DNA of 64,000 nt from Aralia elata (Eukaryota > Streptophyta > Magnoliopsida > Apiales > Araliaceae). Below, piece by piece: positions 46,490 to 59,465 of this stretch. The stretch is from positions 75,467,358-75,531,357 of the forward strand of contig CM068377.1 in assembly GCA_034770075.1 (NCBI GenBank). The letters are read 5' to 3'. Below the pieces are notes generated by a model. It did not search any database, was not told where the DNA came from, and saw only the letters and a list, made by a program, of their open reading frames with translations. Position 1 is the stretch's first letter. Every line of letters starts with the position of its first letter. The position numbers were made by a program, and so were the translations under genes.

Positions 46490-48353
46490 TGTTAGGTTTG
46501 TATATAGCGCGAACATGCAATCAAATTACATAAATAGTGCGGAAGCGCGATAAAACAGATTTTAAAATTTTTTATACAAACCATCACCATGATCGATCAA
46601 TGTGCTCAATTAACGATATAAACGAAAGAGAAAGAGAATAAGAATTATACCCTCGTAGAACAAAGCTTCCTCGGGTACAAGTTCAACTCCTAGTCCTTCG
46701 TGTTCTCCTCGAATTCAACGGTGTGATTCCTTCCTTTGATCAACGTTAGCCACCCAAGTGTTTGGCCTCTAGAGGTGATCCACCAAGGAAGAACAAGTAT
46801 TCAAGAAGTTGGGTGTTTGGCAAAACCCTAGTTTTTATCTCTATAGAAATTGCAAGTACTCTCCACAATCTAATGCAAGAGTGTGTAACCCCATCTATGA
46901 TAAGACTCTTCTTATTTATAGATGTAGGAATAACCCTTCTCTAAACTATTTAGGATTAGGGTTTATATTCTAATTAAACTCCTTTAATTAATTATGCTCC
47001 TAATCCAATTAGGAATTCGTGAGAGAGTACTTCTATTAATTAATTCTCAATCTCTATTAGGAAATAAATAATAGTGCTATTAATTAATTCCCAATCCCTA
47101 TTAGGAATTAAATAATAATAATAGTAATAATAATAATAAGACTCCTCTTATTAATTTATATTTAATATTTCCAAATATTAAATAATAAATATTAAGCTAT
47201 TTAATTTATTCTATCTCCATAGACTAAATTAAATACACTTAACTTATTATTACAATTATGCCATTTACTTCTTAAATAAATATTTTCCTTTTGCGGTGTG
47301 ACCCTTTAGGCTCTCCATATTAAACCGGTTGTGAATAAATCAATTAGAACAATTCTAATCTTATTTAAATAAATAAATTAAACTCTTTAATTCATTTAAA
47401 TAAATAATATTTATTCTACAATAAGGGTAAGCCCCCTTAGCGATCAACGACTTTCCAGATAATATAGATTTCAACATTAATCACAAAAGAACCTTTGAGT
47501 AAATAGTTACCGTACAATTCAATCCTTCTACCATACAATGTCCTAATTAAATATAAGACATGGATTTACTGTCAAGTCTTATTTTATTTAATTATATGCA
47601 TTTCGATTCCCAAATGCACAACTCTGATTAATACAAATTAGAAACTCCTTTCTAATTTCATTCTGCCTTGGCCAAGGACTACTGAATTGTCATTTATCGA
47701 ATCACATAGGGCATTCACATCTTTTACTAGACGTGGTAGATTCTCTGTTGATCATTCACCTATCTCCATGTACAACTTATTATACCCAATCATACCCTTT
47801 GATATACCCTAAAGGTCTTAAGGGACATGTCAAAGTATAACTCATCATACACAAGATACTATGATGATCTCAAGTCCAAGGATCACTTGTACTACTATCA
47901 CTAGAGGAATTCCTATTGACAGGCGAGTAAAACTCCATTAGGTATTCCTTAGCGAGTCACGTTCAGTGAACTTATTCTCTAATAAGCACCTACATACTTG
48001 CTTTAGTGTCTCCACACAAATGATTATGAGATCAATCATCCTCTTCCTAAGAGCAAGCAGCGTATGTACTAATCTATCCGGATTCACTAATCCCCAATTT
48101 AGTAATCCAACGATTAGGAACAATTTTAGTTTGTGAGCTATCTAGAATTTAGATCTCATTAGCATGATCACCATCATGATTCTAAAAGCATTGCTCAAAA
48201 CTATGGGTTTATCACATTTAATATAACAGCAACATGTAGATAATATAAAATGCCTTTTAAGAAAATCAATTCTTTTATTAATAAATGAATAAGATTACAA
48301 AGTATATGCTACATCATATCAAATATGATTGGCTTGTGTGCATACTACTTTCA
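46490..48353. mobile_element. Solo LTR of unassigned family
   Basis: 1864 bp with TG...CA ends (TGTTAGGTTTG and TACTACTTTCA) and perfect TSD GCAAT (46485-46489 and 48354-48358). Lies between the 3' region and env-position ORF of the truncated Athila element. Very AT-rich in 46960-47420. No coding domain and no second LTR. Which strand is sense cannot be told. A Copia-type LTR is possible. Confidence 0.7.
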
Positions 48354-48445
48354 GCAATAACTAAACCTCCCCCAAACTCAAACTAAACAATGTCCTCATT
48401 GTGCGAAAAATAAAGAAAATAAGAACCGAGGACTTCCCTGACAAG

Positions 48446-49635
48446 TCAAGCGTCGTGCTCGACCTCCACATCATCATCTGGGTTTGGTAGTGGAAATACC
48501 AGCAACGACCGAGGCTCTGAAAAATGAACAGGATCCATTAATGGTCTCATCTTATCATACATATTGGCTAACGTTTGCGTACAACTTGTCTGATAAGCGA
48601 ACATATGTGCCTGTCGGTCTGCTAACCGTTGATTCTGCCTCAATATGGTCTTATGTTGAGCATCGATATGACATTGCAATTCGCGGAATTGAAGACTGAA
48701 CTTGGACTTGTCAGAGGAAGTGGACGTCGAAGGACCCTCTACCTCTTCATCGGACTCCTGCTCCTCACCTTCAGAAGGAGGATAAATGATGTACCCCAAA
48801 CCACGGGGATGTGACTCACCACCTTCCCATTCCTTATACCGTGAAATTAATCGGTGATCCAACAGAAGCAAAGGTTGCTGCATAGCTTCCTCAGTACTCC
48901 AGCAAACGCCCACTTGAAGGCACAACCCACAAATCAGAGAAGGGTGTGGCAAACCACCCTGAGTATTTCCTCGTAAACTTCGGCGAATCGACGCCTCAAT
49001 CACATTCTCCACATTAATCTTTATACCCGTCACAATTGCATATAACATAAGAGCTTTCTCCTTAGGGACATCACTCACATGTTGAGATAGCATCAACTTC
49101 GCTGACAGAAAAGCATACCAGACCTTTCCATAATGGCTCAGGTCCTTACTAAGGAAGTACATTGTAGCTCGTGGTCCTTTTGATATCCAAGCCATCCTAG
49201 GTTTGCACAAGTCTGTCACTACCTTCTCAAGATTTGGCCCGGCGGAGAGAAATTGGGAATAGCGACATCGTTTGTCAGGCCTCAAATTATAATATTCATT
49301 TATAGTCTGTGCACTAAAAAAAACCTTCTTGCCCCTGATCATAACCTCACAAGGTGCCTTATCCTCTGCATTGGCATAAAACTCCTTGACAATGGCTATA
49401 CAAACAGGTTTTGGATGAGTTGTGAACATTTCTTATCCCCTTTCTATAATCTGCAGCATCATCTCACCATCTACCACCTCGTCAGGTTGGAGACCGCGCT
49501 CGGGAGTTAGAGCTTTCCCCAAAAAATATATGAATCAAATCTGTCTGTGGCCTCAGCACTGATGAATTTCTTTCTATCATATTGCCTCATTGGTATCGAA
49601 GATGAACTCTCACCCTGTTGTCTTTTGGGAGCCAT
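48446..49635 (-). pseudogene. Env-position ORF of the truncated Athila element
   Basis: Homologue of 17305-18467. The start ATG is at 49635 (MAPKRQQGESSS), then KKFISAEATDRFDSYI, a frameshift and a stop near 49430. After that a 327-codon open frame (48446-49429) continues with VKEFYANAEDKAPCEVMIRG, FSAQTINEYYNLRPD and DLSHYGKVWYAFLSAKLMLS, then a polar acidic segment (EGEEQESDEEVEGPST) and a Gln/Arg-rich helix. It has the putative plant transposon protein domain (PF20167) and no membrane segment. It could be mistaken for a host gene, but its position between pol and the 3' LTR and its twin in the other Athila copy show its origin. Confidence 0.75.
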
Positions 49636-49639
49636 GTGC

Positions 49640-50798
49640 CGTGATATTAAGTTTCACTTTACTAACAACCCCAATTGTCTACTCGTTGAAGCAATAAAAC
49701 CAACACGACGCGTGCCTACTATGTAATTTTTTTGATATAGATCTCCCCCAAACTCAAACTAAACCAATTTCCGACTAAACTTTGCACAAGTGAAGAAAAT
49801 AATACAAATCCAGACCCAATTGATCCAGCAGAAATTCAATTGAACAACAAATCAAGAATATGCCATGGGTTCACACTGACCAATTCTAACCCCAAACGAC
49901 TTTATCTAAAAAAAATGGAATGCTAGAGTATCAATTTTACCTAATGTATGATACCTGACAGAAATAAGTGACAATGTAGGAGACTCTTTGTACGTTGAAA
50001 TAGATGCAATACTAGCCTTGTTACTTCAAATAGTTGATAACCCTAGTAATTGTTTAGTCGAAGCGGCAAATTCCTTGTAGATAGAGAAATTCGACTTGGA
50101 TTAAAATTGGGGGTATAAGCCGTGTATAAGTTTTGATTTAGAGAGAAAATCTATGTGATTTGCGCGTAAATCAAAGTGTGGATAGGAGAGAAGAGAAGAA
50201 ACGAGAAGAAGAATAGGTTGGGGAATTTTGTTTCGTTTGGGAGAAGGAAGAAATAGGGTTTGGAGAAGTTGATTTGGAAATGGGATGAAAGAATTCGAAT
50301 TGGGAACGGTTTTTAAAAAACTGAATCTGTCATCTTCGCCGGGGCGAAGATTTTTGCCTTGAAATCTCGCCGAGGCGAGAATATCTAGAGAAGTCTAGGC
50401 TGGGGCGAAGAATTGAGTCGCTGGGGCAAAAACTGGCAGACGGGTTCTTGCCGGGGCGAGGATCTCTAGGCTATTTTTCCCGTCGGGGCGAGGATCCTGG
50501 ATTTTGAAATTTTAATTTCTTCCTCCTTTCTTCAACTGGTGCCTTCCCAAAACCTTGTCCCTTCTTCTAATGCACTCCCCAAAGCCTTGTCCCTGATTAA
50601 AGTAAAATATGACGGATTAATACAACTAAGAAAGATCGGAGAAACACTAAAAATATGAAAATAACTGAACTACTATTAGGCTAGCTATATGCAAAATATT
50701 AACTAAGCTAAATCTACTAAAGCAATAAAATAACATGATTGGGTTGCCTCCCATCAAGCGCTTCGTTTATAGTCGTCAGCCCGACTTTCTTTGCAGTC
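49640..50798 (-). other. Spacer between pol and env-position ORF
   Basis: No gene. A PPT-like tract (minus strand AGTTTGAGTTTGGGGGAG) lies at about 49745-49762. GC-rich palindromes include ATCTTCGCCGGGGCGAAGAT at 50332-50351 and TCTCGCCGAGGCGAGA at 50365-50380, with degenerate ones up to 50490. Confidence 0.65.
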
Positions 50799-53700
50799 TC
50801 ATGAATCAATCTGATCGATCGAAGTGAGATAAATCGAGGTTACTTGTCGATCCACATTGCCTCCCCAATAATGTTTAAGTCGTTGACCATTGACCTTAAA
50901 CGTGCGCTTTGTGTTTGGTTCTTCGACTTCGATTACCCCGTGGGGAGCTACAGAAATGACCACAAAAGGACCTGACCATCTAGACTTCAACTTCCCGGGA
51001 TATAATCTCAATCTGGAGTTGAACAACAATACCCTCTGTCCCGGTTCCAATTTTCGCTCAATTGTTTGCTTGTCATGCCACCTCTTAACTTTTTCTTTAT
51101 ACAGCTTAGCATTCTCATACGATTGGTGTCGAAATTCCTCCATCTCATTCAGTTGAAGAAGCCTTTTCTTGCCAGATGCCTGCAAATCAAAGTTCAACTT
51201 TTGAATGGCCCAATGTACATTATGTTCAAGCTCGACCGGTAAATGACACGCTTTTTCATAAACTATTCGATATGGTGACATTCCAATGGGATTCTTGTAG
51301 GCCGTTCTATACGCCTATAAAGCGTCGTCTAACTTCATTGCCCAATCCTTACGAGATGGATTCACCACTTTCTCCATAATTTGCTTAACTTCACGATTTG
51401 ACACCTCTACTTGGCCATTTGTGGGTAGCAATCCTGTGTTTGACTCCATACTTAGCTAACAATTTAGTGAACTGTTTGTAGCAGCAATGGGTGCCTTTAT
51501 CACTGATTATAGCTCTTGGTGTACCGAATAGAGTAAAAATATTTTTCCGCAGGAACCGCAGAACTACTTTGGCATCATTTGTGGGTAAAGCAGCTGCTTC
51601 AACCCATTTTGATACGTAATCCACTGCCAAAAGTATGTACTGATTGTTGAATGACGAAGGGAATGGCCCCATAAAATCAATGCCATATACGTCGAAGAGT
51701 TCAACTTCAAGGATAGTGTTGAGAGGTATTTCATGTCGTTTTGAAATATTTCCGACCCGTTGACATCTGTCACACTTTAAAACAAAGAGGTGGTCATCCT
51801 TGAACAATGAAGGCCAGAAGAACCCGGATTGAAGCACTTTCGCCACTGTTCTTTCCCCCTATAGTGTCCCCCATACTCTGAAGAATGACACTGATTCAAG
51901 ATGCTTTCCATCTCTTCACGTGGCACACAACGTTGTATCATTTGATCCACACAAGTCTTGAAGAGAAATGGTTCATCCCAAAGGTATTGCTTGACATCAT
52001 GGAGAAATTTCTTTCATTGCTGAGAATTTAAATCAGGCGGGAGTACATTACTGACTAGGTAGTTCACGTAATCAGCATACCAAGGCACTTCTGTGTTGAT
52101 ACAGAATATTTGTTCATCCGGAAATAGCTCATTGATCACCACATTATCTTTTTCTGAATTTCTGTATTCTCAAACCTCGAAAGGTGATCAGCCACCTAAT
52201 TTTTCGTACCTTTTCTATCTCGAATTTCCAGGTCGAATTCTTGCAGAAGAAGGACCAATCGAATTAACCTTAGTTTGGCGTCTTTCTTTGCAATCAAGTA
52301 TTTGATAGCTGAATGATTAGTGTAGACTATTACCTTGGTTCCAATCAGATATGCTCGAAATTTATCAAAAGCAAATACTATTGCAAGTAACTCCTTTTCT
52401 GTGGTGGTGTAATTCAATTGTGCATCAGTAAGTGTCTTACTTGAGTAGTAAATGGTATGAAAAATCTTATCCCGACGCTGACCCAACACTGCTCCCACTG
52501 CATAGTCACTTGCGTCACACATCAATTCAAATGACAACGACCAATCAGGAGCAACTATGATCAGTATTGTGACTAACTTCTTTTTCAGCACTTCAAAGGC
52601 CTCGATGCATGACTGGTCTATCTTGAAGGGAACATCTTTCTCAAGGAGTGCACATAATGGTTTTAAAATTTTAGAAAAGTCCTTTATGAATCACCGGTAG
52701 AAGCCCGCATGTCCGAGAAAACTTCTTATCCCCTTTACAGATGTCAGCGGAGGTAATTTTTCAATACCTTCAATCTTCACTTTATCTACCTCTAAGCCGG
52801 CTGCAGACACTTTGTGACCCAAAATAATCCCTTCTTGCACCATAAAGTGGCACTTTTCCAAATTAAGCACCAAATTTATTTCCACACAACGCTTCAACAC
52901 TAAGATGAGATTGTTAAGGCACAAATCAAAACTATCACCGAATACGGAAAAATCGTCCATAAATACCTCCAAATTCTGCTCAACCATATCCGAGAAGATA
53001 GCCATCATGCATAGCTGAAATGTAGCCGAAGCATTGTAGAGGCCAAAGGACATTCTCCGTAATGCAAACGTTCCATACGGGCATGTAAAAGTCGTTTTCT
53101 TTTGGTCCTCCAGAGCTATTACTATCTGATTATATCCCGAGTATCCGTCGAGAAGGCAGTAAAACTGATGACCCGCCAACCTATCCAACATCTGATCAAT
53201 GAATGGCAGTGGGAAGTGATCCTTGTGAGTAGCTTTATTTAACTTGCGGTAATCCATACATACTCGCCACCCTGTAACTATTGTTGCAGGAATGAGTTCA
53301 TTATTTTCGTTTTCAACCACTGTCATTCCTCCTTTCTTCGGCACACACTGTACATGACTTACCCAAGAACTGTCTGAAATCGGACAGATAATACCGGCGT
53401 CTAACCACTTGATGATTTCCTTCTTTATGACTTCCTTTATAATCGGATTCAATCTTCTCTGTTGCTCAATAACCGGTTTTGCCCCCTCTTCATGCAAAAT
53501 TTAATGCATGCAGAACGACAGACTGATTCCCTTAATGTCTGCTATTGTCCACCCAATTGCTATTTTGTACTCACGTAATACCCTTAACAGTTTTTCTTCT
53601 TGAGATTCATTCAAATGGGCTGAAACAATAACCGGTAGTGTGTCAGAATTACCCAAGTAAGCATACCTTAAATGGGAGGGAAGAGGTTTGAGTTCGGGTA

Positions 53701-55167
53701 TAGGTGGTTCCTCCACTGATGTTTTGGTCCTCTTTTCTCCCTTTTTTGGCCAGTCAAGAGTATCTAAGTGCTTGCTGAATTTCTGAGAGACAGGGGATGC
53801 ATCTAATACCTTGACGTAATCCCAATCTTCCAAGTCATCAAAATTGTCTATACCAACTAAGGCAGCTTCTAGTGGATCTTCTAAATAGCTTGCTTCAGTC
53901 CTTTCAGTCACTATTTCATCCATCAGGTTTATCCGTAAGCATTCTTCGCCTTCTTTAGGGAATTTTATTGATTTGAACACATTGAAGGTGACTTTTTGAT
54001 CTTGCACTCTCATTATCAATTCACCTTTCTTAACATCTATCAGAGTTCTTCCTGTTGCTAAGAACGGACGACCTAATATAATTGGGATTTCCTTATCCTC
54101 TTCGTAATCCAATATAATGAAGTCAACCGGGAAGATAAACTTATCGACCTTAACCAGAATGTCTTCCACAATATCCCTCGGGTATGTCATTGACCTGTTT
54201 ACCAATTGCAAGCTAATATTCGTCAGTTTGGGTGCCTTAGCCCTAACTGAGTGTAAACTGATAAAGGCATTAAATTGATACTTGCTCCTAAGTCACATAA
54301 TGCCCTTCCAGAAAACTAGTTACCAATTTCACATGGAATGGTGAAGCTTCCTGGATTCTTTAGCTTAGGTGGCAATTTATTATGTACGATAGCACTGCAT
54401 TCTTCGGTTAATGCCACCGTTTCAAATTCTCCCAATCTTCTCTTCTTAGACAAGACTTTTTTCATGAATTTTACATAAATGGGCATCTGTTTCGGGGCTT
54501 CTGCAAATGGTCTGTTAATGTGCAGTTTCTTGAAAACATCTAAAAATCTGGAAAATTGCTTATCTAACTTTGCTTTCTGAAATCTCTGAGGAAATGGAAT
54601 GGAAGGTACTACACTGTCTTGCTTGAGTTCTTTTGGCTCTGCCTCCAAACATGTATCATTCACCTTTTGTGTCTCATCTGCCTCACTTTTCTCTTTATCT
54701 TCTTCATTAACAACAACTGTTTCTGGCTTAGAATTTCATTTTACCATATTAGGAAGCTCTTTTCCACTTCTTAACATTACAACCTTACAGTGTTCTTTTC
54801 CACCAGTTCTCGGATTAACCTCTGTGTCGCTTGGAGGTGCTCGTTGTGGTCGACTGTTCAAAACGTGAGCTAACTGTCCCAGCCGATTCTCTAGATTCTA
54901 ATCGACACTACTTGGCTTTTCACATTCAAATCTACCTGAGTCAATAGCTTATCCTGATCATTCATTCTCTTCTCTGATGCGGTGATGAATCTTGCTAACG
55001 ATTCCTCTAAACTCGGTTTTCTCTCTGCCTGTTGTGGAACTTGGTTTTGAAAGCCTAGTGGATTTTGTGGTCTTGGAGCTTGGTTTTGAGCCTGGTTATT
55101 ATTACTCCAAGAAAAACCCGGATGATTCCTCCAACCCGGATTATAAGCATTCTGATATGGTTGTTGC
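50799..55167 (-). pseudogene. Athila pol and gag C-terminus, degenerate
   Basis: On the minus strand. The gag tail (QQPYQNAYNPGWRNHPGFSW) begins at the junction at 55167. Protease CDLGASINLMP lies near 54270. RT is within 52691-53497, with VFMDDFSVFG near 52955 intact but FGLCNAPATFQ-type residues altered. RNase H is 52196-52591 ([15 protein letters not shown]). Integrase is 51391-51846 ([22 protein letters not shown]) and 50799-51281 (tail without a chromodomain). It differs from the 9148-21326 copy by many substitutions and frameshifts, so it is a separate, older insertion. Confidence 0.85.
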
Positions 55168-58100
55168 TGTGATGCCCCCAAATTCAGGTCTCAAACACCC
55201 GGATTTGGTCATCACGATCCAATACAACATCCACCTCCAAACAACATAAAATGACTAAATGCGGAAAATAATAAACATATGTTGTTCATTCAAAAGGTGT
55301 TACTAGTCCCAAGATTCGGTAACCTTAATACATGAATACAAATTTACCCTAGTACAGTACTTTATGGTTTAAATAACAATAGAACTTCCTTAACTACGCA
55401 TGAAATAAAATACAAATACTAGTAGACTAATACTTCATCTTTTCCTTGCCCTTGTCTTTTCCTGAGGTCTCGGACTTAACTGCAATAAGGTTCATGATAT
55501 AGCAAGGGTGAACAACTAGTTTGCCCAACAAGTTTAAATATAACAATAAAGAATATATCATGATGAACGGAATATGAAGAGAGGAATTCAACAATATGAA
55601 TATCGGAAGCAAAAATAATAAATGCTTTTAGAACGAATGATAGTCAAGTAAACTTTGAAAAATAAACTTCTAATAGAATCAATAGCTAATTGACCCTTTG
55701 GTTACTGGCTCAGAAATAAGTACTCAAGGGGATCAGCCTCTAGTACCCTATGTGTATGCATAACATTTAACGTATGTTCTTTGTATCTTATATCCGATAT
55801 GTGGGGTACTCCCCTATATTGAAGGGGTGTTCATAAAGTCCAAGATTTTCGCACCATCAATTGGTTTGGATAGCTTTTAAAATCTATACCGCAAATGTCT
55901 AGCCGGACAATGGCTAAGACCTAACTATGGCAGTTCATCCATATTAGAATTTTAAATAAAATACAAGTCAACGTCTGCGCGAAAACAATTGCACAAGGTG
56001 CGAGTGCCAATAACAACGATGTGGAATAATTGTTAAGTAATTAAACCACTTAGAGCATGCTTGAGGAATTAAAGGTTCAAGTAAATAATACGAGAATGGG
56101 TTCCGGGAACTTGCAATAATAAAGGTTTCGGGGTAGAGAACTTGCATAATACACCACATCCTACTTGAATGTAAATTGAGTAGGTTTAAAGGAAACTTGC
56201 ATAACGTATACCTGTTTGCACGAAATAAAAATAGTGCATAAGGTTTAGAAACTTGCCTGATAGCTCAGCTACAATAATCTAGCTTTAAATTAAATTGCGT
56301 GAAACGACCTATCATTAGTAAGTCGATTCCTTAGTTAGTACTGTATAAACTAGCATGGGTTTACACTTACAAGAGATTACATACCCATTAATCCTATCAC
56401 ATAGACACGTAGATGTAACCATCTTTACTAAGTCTATAAACATTACTTCCCATCTTAGATAAATGAGTTAACAAGCCTAGAATAGCTTGGTTTTATACAT
56501 CAATGTAAGCTTGAACATATAACACATCAATCAAGTCATGCATTACAGCTTGAGACCTACATACATACATGCTACACGACTCTGTTCATAACTTAAAGCA
56601 ACATGGCAAAACTGGCGACCGGTGCGGTCGCGCTTGTTTTTTGCCTTGGGAGTGGCGCGACCGCGCCACATACTAGACATACCAAGAATGAGATTTATTC
56701 AGCTGGAATCCAAGCCTATTCTTAGCATGCAAGTTACTGATATTAATCACATACACATGCTCATAAGGTTATTAACTTGAGTTTGAAACCTAGCATGCTC
56801 ATTCTAAATCTAACCCAAAGTTATAAGGCTTTATAACGGAAACTTCTACGCTTTAGGCCAAACAAGTCTATTTCACAAGTAATCCACTATTATGGTCATA
56901 ATGTCCCATAATAAGACTAGACAATACTTAATATACATGCTCGGATGTAAACAACAAATGCACATACTAAACACATAGTTTATACTTGGAATTCATGCCT
57001 TAAACATACTCGCACATGCCAAAATAATACTTAGCTAAATGGTGCTCGTGTCAATCATGTCTAGAGGCATAATGAGTCCTAACAATTATGCTTGTATGGT
57101 CAGAACACAACTTTCCACAATATTTGACGATACTCGCCTTTAAACTCTATATTTTCCTTTGAAAATCATACTAAGACGACTCATGCCACGTAGCTCATGC
57201 AAGACAACTTGAAAGTCATAACTCATATGCATTTGAACACATAATTAAGCTACATACACAAACTCAAATGGTCAAATTATAAAGAGATGCCCATTTGACA
57301 ATTTCATTTCAAAATTCTTAAGTTTTACTTTTTTAAAATTACATACATAGAGTAACATATGCAACTCATGGTATTTACAGGGATTCTAGATACATAGTAA
57401 CCTATTTTTATGCATGAAGGAACTAAGCTATCATGCTCAAAACATCAGAACACCTCAACCATTTCTGGCAGCCTGCGCGACCGCGCTGGTTTTGGCCTTG
57501 GGAGTGGCGCGGCCGCGCCACTCCTGCACTGCTTCAAGTTCGGCTCTGCTTCTGCAAAACTCGAAAATTAATATGGCCTAACATTTCTAAATGCAATTCA
57601 GTGCAACCACATTGGTCCCAAACACGAATATAGACCCATATAACATCTTTACACCAATTAATCAAACTAATTTGGAAGAAGCATGGATTTCATAGAATTT
57701 CATAAACCAAAAAATTGATAACACAGTGAAAAGTTCTTACCTCCAATGAAGCTAAATTGATACTCCTAACTTGCTTAATTTCAGATTACTCTTACTCTCA
57801 ACAATGCTCACTCACTATACTAACCTATAAGAAGATTTAGCAACTGAATTTATGAAGAAGAAGCTCCGATTTATAGAAAATTTAGTATCCAGACAATGTT
57901 CTTACCCAATTTGAAGAACCAACGAGAAGAAGAAAAAGTTGATGGGTATTGAAGGTTTGGTAAATCACCCACACCCTCCTTCATCATTCTCACCGTCTGA
58001 TACAAGCAAGCTTAGGCCTCATGCCTATACATGGCTGCAGATGTGACTCCCACTGTGCATATACTATTTGGTTTCTTTCTCCCTTATTGCAGACCACGGC

Positions 58101-58585
58101 TAGAACTAAATGGGTTATGTCCCATAACTGTTGTCCCAAATTAATGTTACTTAGATAAATAATTCATACAATTAAAACCCAATTTGTAAATACATAAAAG
58201 ATAGAATTAATAACTTATTCTTGTCCACTTAGTATTAAATTACTAAATAGACTATTACATAATAATATCAATATTGCACACATTAATTAATAATTATATT
58301 AATTAATCTATGTAAATTAAATTCCTTCACTATATTCAAATAAGTTGAATATTTAATTAATAAACAACTTTATCAATTCTTCTGATATTAAACCTTAGGG
58401 CTAGTCCACTAATTTAATTAAACCATTAGTGACTCCCTTTAATGAATCTAGGCAATTACGCAAAATAACATAATCACATAATCAATTAATCACACAACAT
58501 TTAAATAAGCATACAAAGCTAACTCATTAAAAATTAAAATTTATATTTAATTAATAATGGAGTTTAAAATTTCACGGTTATTACA
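55168..58585 (-). repeat. 3' LTR of the Tekay-type element
   Basis: 3.4 kb and AT-rich, with two GC-palindrome cassettes: GTGGCGCGACCGCGCCAC at 56652-56669, and GCGCGACCGCGC at 57475-57486 followed by GTGGCGCGGCCGCGCCAC at 57504-57521. ORFs inside it show no domains. Confidence 0.75.
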
Positions 58586-58600
58586 TCCTCCCCACTTATA
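58586..58600 (-). promoter_or_regulatory. Polypurine tract of the Tekay-type element
   Basis: TATAAGTGGGGAGGA on the minus strand directly precedes the TGTAATAACC start of the LTR. Confidence 0.75.
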
Positions 58601-58631
58601 AAAATTCTGTCCTCGGAATTACAAAATAAGG

Positions 58632-59465
58632 TTACTCAAATAATTGCAGATAATTCGCTCTCATCTTCTCCTTGAGTTCCCACGTAACTTCCTCAACTGC
58701 GTGATTTCTCCAGAGAACTTTAATGGAATGAATGATCTTATTCCTTAACTTTTGTTCCTTCCTATCAAGTATTTGGACAGGAATGTCCTCATACGATAAG
58801 TCCTTCTCGACTTGAATTGGTTCGTAGGATATAACGTGCTTGTAGTCTGGTTTATATGGCCGCAACACTAATACATGAAAGACATTGTGAATGTGCTCAA
58901 GTTCAGGAGGTAACGCTACCTCGTACTCCACTTCACCGACTCGCCTCAAAATCTCGAACGGTCCTATGAACCTCGGGCTTAACTTGCCCTTCTTTCCAAA
59001 ACAAATCTTCCCTTTCCAAGGAGATACCTTCAGGAACACAAAACTGCCCACGTCGAAGTCCCGCTTTTGATGATGCAGTGCAGCGTACTTCTTCTGACGG
59101 TCTTGAGCTGCTACTAGGCAGTTTCTGATCAGTTTCACCGTATCTGCGGCCTGCTGCACCATTTCAGGTCCTATGAGTTTTCGTTCTCCAACCTCATCCC
59201 AACACAATGGTGTTCAATACCTTCTCCCATATAGTGCTTCGTACGGTGGCATACCGATACTAGCGTGATAATTATTGTTGTAAGCGAACTCTACCAGTGG
59301 CAAGTGGTCATCCCAGCTGCCCTTTAAGTCCATCACGACTGCTCGGAGCATATCTTCCAAAGTCTGAATCGTTCGCTCGCTCTGACCATCAGTTTGAGGA
59401 TGATACACTGTACTCAGCCTCAACTGCGTTCCCAATAAATTCAAGAGCTTCCAAAGCAAACCCAT
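58632..59465 (-). pseudogene. Tekay integrase C-terminus with chromodomain, truncated
   Basis: On the minus strand. The frame starts inside the integrase core ([14 protein letters not shown], then [20 protein letters not shown] with the catalytic Glu). Next come [52 protein letters not shown] and the chromodomain-like end IKVLWRNHAVEEVTWELKEK. A frame break lies at about 59207-59214. Everything upstream, including the first two integrase catalytic residues, is absent. Confidence 0.8.

Larger units (their letters stand above)
42031..55167 (-). mobile_element. Athila-lineage element, 5' end missing
   Basis: Minus strand. From right to left: gag C-terminus cut at 55167, pol (50799-54900), non-coding spacer with GC palindromes, env-position ORF (48446-49635), 3' region, PPT (45297-45312) and 3' LTR (42031-45296). 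Gene order and protein sequences parallel the Athila element at 9148-21326. Two insertions lie inside it: solo LTRs at 42836-44772 and 46490-48353. The 5' LTR, PBS and most of gag are absent: at 55168 the sequence switches directly to a Tekay-type LTR. It is more degraded than the other Athila copy. Confidence 0.85.
55168..59465 (-). mobile_element. Tekay-type chromovirus fragment (3' LTR plus integrase end)
   Basis: A 3418-bp 3' LTR (55168-58585), preceded in minus sense by the PPT at 58586-58600 and by the C-terminal part of pol (58632-59465). Minus-strand LTR ends are TGTAATAACCGTG and TTTGGGGGCATCACA. At 59465 the integrase stops abruptly and unrelated sequence with MLO exon 1 begins. The 5' half of the element is missing. 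The left LTR end abuts the broken Athila gag at 55167, as expected if it had inserted into that Athila element. Confidence 0.8.

Noticed and set aside
48446..49429. Intact host gene
   Set aside because: Homologous to the third ORF of the Athila element at 17305-18467 and placed between pol and 3' LTR.
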